Shown one piece after another: positions 18,350 to 25,868 of a stretch of 38,986 nt of DNA. The DNA comes from Lentisphaerota bacterium (lineage in GTDB: Bacteria; Verrucomicrobiota; Kiritimatiellia; Kiritimatiellales; Pontiellaceae). Every line of letters starts with the position of its first letter. Within the stretch, counting starts at the first letter, position 1. The notes beneath the pieces are model-generated. The model did not search any database. It saw only the letters and a program-made list of their open reading frames with translations, and had not been told where the DNA came from. Where the stretch lies: the NCBI GenBank assembly GCA_012729265.1, contig JAAYDL010000027.1:1-38986 (forward strand), written 5' to 3'. Position numbers and translations under genes: made by a program.

Positions 18350-20029
18350 ATGAAGATTGCGATTGCTTCTGACCACGGTGGTTTTTTGCTGAAGAACGGC
18401 CTCGTGAGCATTCTGAAAGAAAAAGGCGTGACCGTGGAAGACCTCGGCTGCGAGAGTACTGAATCCGTCGACTATTCGGACTACGCTGCGGCAGTGGCCG
18501 ATAAGGTTTCCAACGGCGCCGTTGACCAAGGCATAATTGTCTGCACCACCGGCATTGGCGTCAGCATAACCGCCAATAAATTTCCGCATGTGCGCGCGGC
18601 ACTCTGCATGAACCCGGAAATGGCCTCCATGACCCGCCAGCATAACAACGCCAACGTGCTCTGCCTTTCAGGGAAATTCACTACGGCTGCTGATGCTCAG
18701 AAAATTCTGGAAGCTTGGCTGAGCGCTGAATTTGAAGGCGGACGCCACGAGCGCCGCGTAAATAAGATCAAGGATTATGCATCCGAAGCCGCCGGTACCA
18801 TTGCTGTCCACGATGTAGACCCTGAAATCTATTCTGTGCTTAAATCCGAAGACAAACGTCAGCGGGAAAATCTTGAGCTGATTGCCTCTGAAAACATTGT
18901 CAGTAAGGCTGTGCGCGAAGCACAGGGGTCGCGCCTGACCAACAAATATGCCGAAGGCTATCCGTCCAAGCGCTGGTACAACGGCTGCGAATGGGTCGAT
19001 GAAGCCGAGCGCCTCGCCATCGATCGCGCCAAAGAGCTCTTCGGTGCAGAGCATGTGAATGTGCAGCCGCACTGCGGCAGCAGTGCCAATATGGCCGTTT
19101 ACTATGCCGTGCTCAACCCCGGCGACACGATCCTTGCCATGAGCCTCGCCGAAGGCGGACATCTGACGCATGGACACCCGATGAACTTTTCCGGTCGCTT
19201 CTTCAACATCGTCCCTTACGGGGTGAATCAGGAAACGGAGCAGATCGACTACGAAAACCTCCAGCGGCTCGCTGATGAAAATAAGCCGAAAATGATCGTG
19301 GCCGGGGCCAGCGCCTATTCGCGGATCATCGACTTCAAGAAGCTGCGTAAGATTGCCGACAGCGTCGGCGCTTATCTGATGGTGGATATGGCACACATCG
19401 CGGGTCTCGTTGCCGCTGGTTGCCATCCCAACCCGGTGCCGCATTCCGACTTTGTAACCACCACGACACACAAAACCCTGCGCGGACCGCGCGGCGGCAT
19501 GATCCTCTGCAAAGAAAAGTTTGCTGCCGACATTGACCGTCAGGTGTTCCCCGGTATTCAGGGCGGACCGCTGATGCATATCATTGCAGCGAAAGCCGTC
19601 TGCTTCCACGAAGCGCTGCAGCCCGCGTTTAAACAGTATCAACAGCAGGTGGTTAAAAATGCGCAGGCGCTTGCCGCTGCATTGGAAGACGACGCCATCC
19701 GCATCGTTTCCGGCGGCACCGACAACCATCTGATGCTGGTGGATCTGACCAACGCCGACATTTCCGGAAAAGACGCGGCTACGGCGCTCGACAAAGCCGC
19801 GATCACCGTCAACAAAAACGGTATTCCGTTCGACAAGAAGAGCCCGTTCGTCACCTCGGGTATCCGTGTCGGTACGCCGGCGGTAACCACTCGCGGGATG
19901 AAAGAAGCCGAAATGGAAAAGATCGCGGGCTTCATTAAGCGCGTTGTTCACAACCCCAACAACGACGCCGTACTGGCGCAGGTCCGCGAAGAGGTTCTCG
20001 CCCTGACTGCACAGTTCCCGATTCCGTAA
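18350..20029 (+). CDS. Fusion: ribose-5-phosphate isomerase B + serine hydroxymethyltransferase (RpiB-GlyA)
   Basis: N-terminal [47 protein letters not shown] (RpiB); from about residue 160 [73 protein letters not shown] (GlyA). Confidence 0.95.
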   Translation: MKIAIASDHGGFLLKNGLVSILKEKGVTVEDLGCESTESVDYSDYAAAVADKVSNGAVDQGIIVCTTGIGVSITANKFPHVRAALCMNPEMASMTRQHNNANVLCLSGKFTTAADAQKILEAWLSAEFEGGRHERRVNKIKDYASEAAGTIAVHDVDPEIYSVLKSEDKRQRENLELIASENIVSKAVREAQGSRLTNKYAEGYPSKRWYNGCEWVDEAERLAIDRAKELFGAEHVNVQPHCGSSANMAVYYAVLNPGDTILAMSLAEGGHLTHGHPMNFSGRFFNIVPYGVNQETEQIDYENLQRLADENKPKMIVAGASAYSRIIDFKKLRKIADSVGAYLMVDMAHIAGLVAAGCHPNPVPHSDFVTTTTHKTLRGPRGGMILCKEKFAADIDRQVFPGIQGGPLMHIIAAKAVCFHEALQPAFKQYQQQVVKNAQALAAALEDDAIRIVSGGTDNHLMLVDLTNADISGKDAATALDKAAITVNKNGIPFDKKSPFVTSGIRVGTPAVTTRGMKEAEMEKIAGFIKRVVHNPNNDAVLAQVREEVLALTAQFPIP

Positions 20030-20033
20030 TGGA

Positions 20034-20070
20034 AACGTGATACGTAATACGTAATGCGTGAAGTCTGAAA
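20034..20070. repeat. Degenerate heptamer repeat (tacgtaa)n
   Basis: tgatacg taatacg taatgcg tgaagtc tgaaac. Confidence 0.6.
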
Positions 20071-20076
20071 CAGAAG

Positions 20077-20106
20077 CGCCCGACGGGAAACCGCTCGGGC
20101 GTTTTT
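20077..20106 (+). terminator. Rho-independent terminator after rpiB-glyA
   Basis: CGCCCGA-cgggaaaccgc-TCGGGCG followed by ttttt. Confidence 0.85.
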
Positions 20107-20428
20107 GTCATAAGCGTTGGGCGTTACCCAGCGCGCTTGCGCTTTCAATCCGTGCAGAGCTTGCATTACGTGCCAGCTCATGCATTCCCGAATGCGTTCA
20201 AGAGTACCAGAGTGAGTGCACAAGCGCTTTTAAAAAGGGTTGGCAGTGAGCCCTTTCAGGATTTGTAGACGGAGCATTCTTGCTTCGTTTGACGTTTATC
20301 GGTTTTTGATCTCGACGTGGAATACAGCATGGGGTATTACTTACAGCGATGGCCGGGGATATTCCGGCGAAACATGGTTGAGTGCATATATGGGAACGTG
20401 AAAACGCCCAAAAATAAGGAGAGTAACT

Positions 20429-20989
20429 ATGAGAAGTATTGCACGGTTAGAACTACAGTACGCACACCGATTCTACGGATTCAAAGGTGAAGCTCAGTAT
20501 TTGCATGGCCACTCGGGTGGCTTGACGATTGAGGTGGAAGACTCCGTTAACATGGGTGTCAATATGGTTTTCCCCTGCAATGAAATCCAGAAGACTGCAT
20601 GGGATGTTTTGAAAAACTTTGACCATGCGCTGATCCTGCGAGAAGACGATCCCCTGTTGCCTGCAATCCTTGAGGTGTATGAAAAGCAGGGAATTAAGGA
20701 TGGTGCGCCGACCAACACAATGAAGGGGGCTGCTTTCAAGACAGAACTTGCAACCGCATATCCGGACTGCCGTTTGGTTGTGACCAAGGAAACAATGACC
20801 GTCGAAGGCATGATCAAGATCGTTTATGATCTCCTGAAGGATAAACTGAACATCGCCAAGATTACGTTCACCAGCGGCGTTAATGCAGCTTCTGAAACGT
20901 ATGAGACGCATAACGACATTGACCGTTGCCCGCTATGCGGTATTGCTTTGAGAAATGGCGTATGTCCCAAGTGCGGATATAAAAAGTAA
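20429..20989 (+). CDS. 6-pyruvoyl-tetrahydropterin synthase / QueD-like protein with C-terminal zinc ribbon
   Basis: YAHRFYGFKGEAQYLHGHSGGLTIEVE, NFDHALIL; C-terminal CPLCGIALRNGVCPKCGYKK. Confidence 0.82.
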   Translation: MRSIARLELQYAHRFYGFKGEAQYLHGHSGGLTIEVEDSVNMGVNMVFPCNEIQKTAWDVLKNFDHALILREDDPLLPAILEVYEKQGIKDGAPTNTMKGAAFKTELATAYPDCRLVVTKETMTVEGMIKIVYDLLKDKLNIAKITFTSGVNAASETYETHNDIDRCPLCGIALRNGVCPKCGYKK

Positions 20990-21001
20990 TTTCACTCGAT
21001 G

Positions 21002-21038
21002 AAAAAAAGGGGGGCAGTACATGCCCCCTTTTTTTTCT
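21002..21038 (+). terminator. Rho-independent terminator
   Basis: aaaaaaaGGGGGGCA-gta-cTGCCCCC-type stem followed by a long T run. Confidence 0.82.
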
Positions 21039-21070
21039 GACCTCTTTTTCGGACGAGGAAGAGGACAGCG

Positions 21071-21120
21071 GGCAGGCTGGCGCGAAGCCATTCTGGAGTT
21101 TGCGACAGAGAACCCCGCGG
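21071..21120 (+). repeat. Dispersed repeat B, copy 2
   Basis: ggcaggctggcgcgaagccattctggagtttgcgacagagaaccccgcgg, within GAGGAC/GACGAG-rich low-complexity DNA. Confidence 0.9.
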
Positions 21121-21269
21121 TACGGGGACGATTACGAGGACGAGCACGATTACAGGGGACGAGGACGAAGAAAGCAAGGCAGGCAAGATGCCTGAGCGAG
21201 AGGGCAGAAAAACGGGAGCATTTGGGTGAAATAACGAGAGATATTAACGGTTGAAATGCCGCCGAAAAT

Positions 21270-21367
21270 TGTAGGGCGGGAACGGTTAAAAACGTTGGCT
21301 TCCAAGTTTTCAGCCTCGCTACGCGTCCCACCACGGCTGGAAGGGCAATGCCCGTTCCATCCCTACA
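21270..21367. repeat. 98-bp inverted-repeat element (MITE-like)
   Basis: TGTAGGGCGGGAACGG (21270-21285) and CCGTTCCATCCCTACA (21352-21367): 14/16 complementary arms. Confidence 0.7.
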
Positions 21368-21401
21368 AAAGTATGATGCGGCATATCATTCGTGAATTGC
21401 T

Positions 21402-21932
21402 CTAGTTTGCGGGACCGAGCCCTTGTTCCGTCTTCTTAATTCCGTACTCCGACAGCATCTCTTCAATTCCGTACTCCGACACCATCTCTTCAATCATATC
21501 GGGCTCCTTTGCCAGAGGCTGAAGCATCTGCGCGTCAAGAAATCTTTCAGGCCTATCCTTAAGCACTGTTATTGCCTCCTCGTATCTTCCAAGAAGGCCC
21601 AGCAGCAGAGCATAATCGCAAAAACGTTCGGGATCGTCCATTGCCTGCTTCGCAAGAATCTGTGCAGCCGTATCGTAATGAGTTTCTGCAACATCCATCC
21701 TGCCGAGTTTGACGGCAGCCATTCCGGCTCCCGTCTGGTATTCCGCAACGGAGGGGCGCAAGGCGGAGGCGCGGACTAACTGATCATACGCCTGCTGCCA
21801 CTCTCCCTTCTGGAGCGCAACCGAAGCAAATGACGCGAGTTGGGCGGCCTCTGTGTCGTCTTGTTTACGACACGAATTCGCCGTGGCCAGCATGGCGGTC
21901 AGTATGGCAATGCAGCTTATTGTTTTCATCAT
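21402..21932 (-). CDS. TPR-type predicted lipoprotein of unknown function
   Basis: Lipobox-like signal peptide (MLATANSC); LQKGEWQQAYDQLVRASALRPSVAEYQTGAGMAAVKLGRMDVAETHYDTAAQIL. Confidence 0.7.
   Translation of the reverse strand: MMKTISCIAILTAMLATANSCRKQDDTEAAQLASFASVALQKGEWQQAYDQLVRASALRPSVAEYQTGAGMAAVKLGRMDVAETHYDTAAQILAKQAMDDPERFCDYALLLGLLGRYEEAITVLKDRPERFLDAQMLQPLAKEPDMIEEMVSEYGIEEMLSEYGIKKTEQGLGPAN
21438..21491. repeat. 27-bp tandem duplication in the 3' end of the TPR ORF
   Basis: aattccgtactccgacagcatctcttc / aattccgtactccgacaccatctcttc, encoding EEM(V/L)SEYGI twice. Confidence 0.9.
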
Positions 21933-21940
21933 TCCTTACC

Positions 21941-21994
21941 GGACATCACCACTAAGGGGCGGCGGTACGCCGTACCGTTCAGTGGTTTGTTAGC
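21941..21994 (-). other. attC-like nested inverted repeat
   Basis: On the minus strand: GCTAAC-aa-ACCACT-...CGGTAC-ggc-GTACCG...-AGTGGT-gatgtcc-GGTAAG, directly at the end of one ORF and the start of the next. Confidence 0.35.
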
Positions 21995-22665
21995 TCAATT
22001 CCCTTTTTCAATTCAAAGTGGTTGTCGACTACTTTTAGGATGCCCTCTCTATACCATTGCAGTAGCTGAGGAACATCGGAATGAGAATACCCATGGTTTC
22101 TCCCGCCAAGGAGTCCGTAATGTACCAACGTCTCTTCAGACCATGGTTCTTTCCCCCTCTTCTCCCAAATCGCGCTGTACTGTCGCTCATCGGCCAATGC
22201 TTTTGAGGCTGCTATAAGGCCGTTAAGTAAACCTGCATGAATCTCCTCGCGTGTTGCTGGACGAAGACTCCATTTTGCCCAAGAAATGCGCCCAGGGATA
22301 AAAGGGATGGCATAGTAGGACAGCCTCATGCGCCCAGCGAAAGAACGATCGTCGAGAGGCTTAGCCGTTCCGGTAAGGTTCAATGCAACTTCTGAGGATC
22401 CCATGCCGTTGCTCGATATTTTGAGTTTGCCGGTCCAACTGCGTTTGAAATCAATATAGCCCCCTCTGTAATCTTCGATGGGTACCATCCTATATTGACC
22501 GTTGGTTGAAGTAATGTCACACAGCCCTGAGTAGAGTTTGGAACATGTGAATACATATCGCCCATTGGAAATTGTATTAGCATCAGCAGATCCAATGCTC
22601 ATCAAAAGAGGCGTAGTCAAAAGGAGAGTAGTCAAAAGGAGCGTAGCTATAATTTTTATTTTCAT
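21979..22665 (-). CDS. Hypothetical secreted protein
   Basis: 228-aa ORF with signal peptide (IIATLLLTTLLLTTPLLMSIGSADA); no family recognised. Confidence 0.6.
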   Translation of the reverse strand: MKIKIIATLLLTTLLLTTPLLMSIGSADANTISNGRYVFTCSKLYSGLCDITSTNGQYRMVPIEDYRGGYIDFKRSWTGKLKISSNGMGSSEVALNLTGTAKPLDDRSFAGRMRLSYYAIPFIPGRISWAKWSLRPATREEIHAGLLNGLIAASKALADERQYSAIWEKRGKEPWSEETLVHYGLLGGRNHGYSHSDVPQLLQWYREGILKVVDNHFELKKGIELTNH

Positions 22666-22678
22666 ATTTTTATCTGCA

Positions 22679-22740
22679 GCTAACGTCTCGCGTTACTCTG
22701 AACCGTTGGAGGCGGTGATAGTGTGTGTGCTTTGGTTAGC
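22679..22740 (-). other. attC-like inverted repeat
   Basis: Perfect GCTAAC (22679-22684) ... GTTAGC (22735-22740) arms 62 bp end to end, 2 nt after the stop of the upstream ORF. Confidence 0.35.
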
Positions 22741-22742
22741 GT

Positions 22743-23288
22743 TTATTTTATTGTGACTCGCCTCACTGAAACGGTTTTTGTTTCCTTTGTTTCGCCGTTC
22801 TCATCTTTAGTGGTTTGAGTATTAGCACCGCCACCTATAGGGATTGTTTCACCTCGACGAACAGATATTTCGGTGCGTGCGCCTCGCTTGTTTTTCCCCG
22901 CTGAGAGGGAATAGTCCAGTGTGACCTTGATAAGGTCGTCGTCCCGGGCTTCTGTGGATGCTTTCAGTTTAAACTCAAAATCTTGAAGCTTTGTGACCAG
23001 ATCAATCTCCTCTCCAACAGCAATTTCCTGAGAGTGGTTAAGAAAGAGAGTTTTCTCCGCCACCAGTTCAATTTCGTTCAACACCTCTTCCTCAGCTGTG
23101 AGGGTGTCGGCAACATTTAACTCGACGGCTTTGGAGTCAGTTTTTGGCATCATGGCATTGATGTATTTCTCATAGAGCGCAGGGTATTCGGTGCAGTCTA
23201 ACTCCATGATTTCAATGACCAGTTTTTCTCCGAAACAGGGAGCTCCCAGCAACATCGCCATGAGTAGTGATATGGATGTCTTTTTCAT
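22743..23288 (-). CDS. Hypothetical secreted protein
   Basis: 181-aa ORF with signal peptide (MKKTSISLLMAMLLGAPCFG); no family recognised. Confidence 0.6.
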   Translation of the reverse strand: MKKTSISLLMAMLLGAPCFGEKLVIEIMELDCTEYPALYEKYINAMMPKTDSKAVELNVADTLTAEEEVLNEIELVAEKTLFLNHSQEIAVGEEIDLVTKLQDFEFKLKASTEARDDDLIKVTLDYSLSAGKNKRGARTEISVRRGETIPIGGGANTQTTKDENGETKETKTVSVRRVTIK

Positions 23289-23514
23289 AGTATATTCCTT
23301 CTTTCGCTAACAGTGAATCAGGCAGAAAAGGCAATTGCCCTCATATTTCCTAAAACGGTTTCTTACAAACGATTTCTTTCATTCGATGTGAAGATTGCAT
23401 GGATCAATAGTCGATGAAAAGAAGAATGTTAGACAAAGAGGACTTTTGATCGCGCGAGGGCGGTGGATGCCTGGGGTACGGGGGACGAGGACAGAAGACA
23501 GAGGACGGCGGCGA

Positions 23515-23564
23515 GGCAGGCTGGCGCGAAGGCATTCTGGAGTTTGCGACAGAAAACCCCGCGC
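23515..23564 (+). repeat. Dispersed repeat B, copy 3
   Basis: ggcaggctggcgcgaaggcattctggagtttgcgacagaaaaccccgcgc, preceded by GGACGAGGAC-rich DNA. Confidence 0.9.
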
Positions 23565-23603
23565 CACAGCAATAAGTCGTCAGCTACGTCTTTTGCTGAA
23601 ACC

Positions 23604-24923
23604 CTAGACCTTCTTCCGATGATCGACAACACGCTGGGCCTTGCCGACGAAGCGGTCGAGTGTGTTGGGCGAGACCAGTTCGACGTTCATGCGCAGACCA
23701 GTGATGCCGTGGATGGCGTGATCGATCCTTTCCCGCAGCTCCTGCATCTCCTTCATGCTGGCGCTGAACGACTTCTCGGTCAGCTCCACCTTGACGGTGA
23801 CGATATCCCTGCGGTCCGGGCGGTCGATCTCGATCTGATAGTGCGGCGCGGTCCCGTCCACCCGCAGGAGCGCCTGCTCGATCTGCGAGGGATAGACGTT
23901 TACGCCCTTGATGATCATCATGTCGTCGCTTCGGCCCGTCACCCGTCCCATGCGCACGGTGGTCCGCCCGCAGGCGCACGGTTCGGGGTTGAGCGAGGCG
24001 ATATCGCGCGTCCGGTAACGGATGATCGGCATGGCTTCCTTGCAGAGCGAGGTAAACACCAGCTCACCTTCTTCGCCGGGGGGCACCGGTTCGAGGGTTT
24101 CGGGATTGATGCACTCCACGATGAAGGCGTCCTCCGAAATGTGCATGCCGTTGCGCGCGGCGCACTCGCCGCTCACGCCGGGTCCGATCACTTCGCTCAG
24201 CCCATAGTTGTTGAAGCAAAGGATGCCCATCTCAGCCTCGATCCGGGTGCGCAAGTCTTCCGTCCACGGCTCGCCGCCGAAGTGGGCGTATTTGAGATTG
24301 AGCGCGCTGCGCGGAATATCGTTCTGGATGATGAATTCGGAGAGTGTCAGCGCATAGCTCGGGGTGCAGACGAGAGCATCAATCTGCATGTCGAGCATGA
24401 GCATGATCTGCTTGGGCGTATTGCCTGCCGACACCGGGATCACCGACGCGCCGACGCGCTCGACGCCGTAATGCAGGCCGAACCCTCCGGTGAACAGGCC
24501 ATAGCCGAAGGCGATCTGGACGCTGTGCTCGGGGCGCAGGCCGCCGCCGGTGAGGAAGCGGGCGCAGAGGTTGGCCCAGTGCTCCAAATCCTTTTTCGTA
24601 TACGCCACCATTGTCGGCTTGCCGGTCGTTCCCGACGAGCCATGATAGCGGGCGACCTCCTTTCGGTCCACGGCCAACATGCCGAGCGGATAATAGTTCC
24701 GGAGATCGTCCTTCGTGGTGAACGGCAACCGCCGGAGATCGTCGAGGCTGCGGATGGAATCGGCGGTGACGCCGGCTTTCCCCAGCGCGTCGCGATAGAA
24801 TGGAACCTTCCCGACGCGCGCCACGGTCTCCTTCAAACGAGCCGTCTGCAACGCCGTCAGCTCATTCCGGGGCAGGCATTCCTCCTGGTCCCAGATCCTG
24901 TTTTCTACGACAAACCCGTTCAT
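23604..24923 (-). CDS. paaK: Phenylacetate-CoA ligase family protein
   Basis: ARYHGSSGTTGKPTMVAYTKKDL, GYGLFTGGFGLHYG, NNYGLSEVIGPGVSGEC, MPIIRYRTRDIASL, RSDDMMIIKGVNVYPSQIE. Confidence 0.93.
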   Translation of the reverse strand: MNGFVVENRIWDQEECLPRNELTALQTARLKETVARVGKVPFYRDALGKAGVTADSIRSLDDLRRLPFTTKDDLRNYYPLGMLAVDRKEVARYHGSSGTTGKPTMVAYTKKDLEHWANLCARFLTGGGLRPEHSVQIAFGYGLFTGGFGLHYGVERVGASVIPVSAGNTPKQIMLMLDMQIDALVCTPSYALTLSEFIIQNDIPRSALNLKYAHFGGEPWTEDLRTRIEAEMGILCFNNYGLSEVIGPGVSGECAARNGMHISEDAFIVECINPETLEPVPPGEEGELVFTSLCKEAMPIIRYRTRDIASLNPEPCACGRTTVRMGRVTGRSDDMMIIKGVNVYPSQIEQALLRVDGTAPHYQIEIDRPDRRDIVTVKVELTEKSFSASMKEMQELRERIDHAIHGITGLRMNVELVSPNTLDRFVGKAQRVVDHRKKV

Positions 24924-25364
24924 CTAACTTTCGGCGCGTTGGTAGAGTTCGAGGCTGTGAAGGACACCCATTCCGCTGGCCTGTAAGGCATCGAGCGCCT
25001 TGTCCATGTCGTCGAAGCGGAAAAGCAGCACGGCATTTTCGCCGCTCTTGATCGTGAAGGCATACATGTATTCGACGCTGATTCCTGCCTCCTGCTCGAT
25101 TTGCAGGATGCGGCTCAGCCCACCCGGTTCGTCCTTGACCTCGACGGCGATGACATCCGTGAGCTTTGCGACGAATCCCTTTCCCTCCAGCAGCGACTTG
25201 GCCCGTTCATACTCCTTGATGATCAGCCGGAGAATACCGAACTGTTCCGTATCGGCCAGCGATAGGGTGATAATGTTGATGCCGTTGTCCGCCAGCAGTG
25301 CGCAGAGTTCGCGCAGGCGGCCCGGCTTATTTTCAAGGAAAACAGACAGTTGTTTCAGTTTCAT
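24924..25364 (-). CDS. ACT domain protein (two ACT repeats)
   Basis: KQLSVFLENKPGRLRELCALLADNGINIITLSLADT...DEPGGLSRILQIEQEAGISVEYMYAF. Confidence 0.9.
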   Translation of the reverse strand: MKLKQLSVFLENKPGRLRELCALLADNGINIITLSLADTEQFGILRLIIKEYERAKSLLEGKGFVAKLTDVIAVEVKDEPGGLSRILQIEQEAGISVEYMYAFTIKSGENAVLLFRFDDMDKALDALQASGMGVLHSLELYQRAES

Positions 25365-25380
25365 CTTTTACCTCCTTATA

Positions 25381-25437
25381 GTCGGGAAATCCCAAATCCC
25401 AGTTTCTAAATACTAAATAAGTTCAAATAGGGAATGA
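25381..25437. repeat. Degenerate heptamer repeat
   Basis: ggaaatc ccaaatc ccagttt ctaaata ctaaata agttcaa. Confidence 0.6.
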
Positions 25438-25451
25438 TTTAAATCTAAAAC

Positions 25452-25796
25452 TCATTCGCCGGATTTTGTGATAATTGCTCCAAAGATATGGGTGAGTTCA
25501 TTAGCCTCCTTTTCAAGACGTGATCTTTCAGACTCGGTTTGTTCTGCAAGAATCAGTTTCAGCCAGAGTCGAGATTCTTTGGCCTCTTTGCGACAGATTT
25601 TCGCCCGCATTAGAAAATCTTTTTTACTCAATGCTTCGTTTGCTTCAATGTAGTTGGCAGCGACGGATCCGGAGGAGCGAACCACCTGTTTACAGTCTTC
25701 GATATTCGGGATATCTTTGACCACTTTGCGTACGAATGCTCGGACGTCCCGAGCAAATTCAAACGTCCGCTCCTCCAAGTCATAAGTTGGACTCAC
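25452..25796 (-). CDS. Four-helix-bundle protein (23S rRNA intervening-sequence protein family)
   Basis: LEERTFEFARDVRAFVRKV...VVRSSGSVAANYIEANEALSKKDFLMRAKICRKEAKESRLWLKLI. Confidence 0.9.
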   Translation of the reverse strand: MSPTYDLEERTFEFARDVRAFVRKVVKDIPNIEDCKQVVRSSGSVAANYIEANEALSKKDFLMRAKICRKEAKESRLWLKLILAEQTESERSRLEKEANELTHIFGAIITKSGE

Positions 25797-25810
25797 AGGA
25801 TTTTCCTCAT

Positions 25811-25856
25811 TTGAATTTGTTTAGGATTTAGCATTTGTAAATTAGGATTTTAGACA
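25811..25856. repeat. Degenerate heptamer repeat
   Basis: tttgaat ttgttta ggattta gcatttg taaatta ggatttt. Confidence 0.55.
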
Positions 25857-25868
25857 GCGGAGCTGTCA

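Noticed and set aside
18668-19951. 427-aa minus-strand ORF
   Set aside because: Fully antisense to the RpiB-GlyA coding sequence; composition-driven shadow ORF with no recognisable motif.
20340-20428. Possible preQ1 riboswitch upstream of the QueD-like gene
   Set aside because: The tail (cccaaaaataaggag) is A-rich next to the RBS, but I could not find the class I P1 stem or pseudoknot partners. A covariance-model search would decide.
23463-24986. 507-aa plus-strand ORF
   Set aside because: Antisense to the PaaK gene (23604-24923), which has strong family motifs; shadow ORF in GC-rich DNA.
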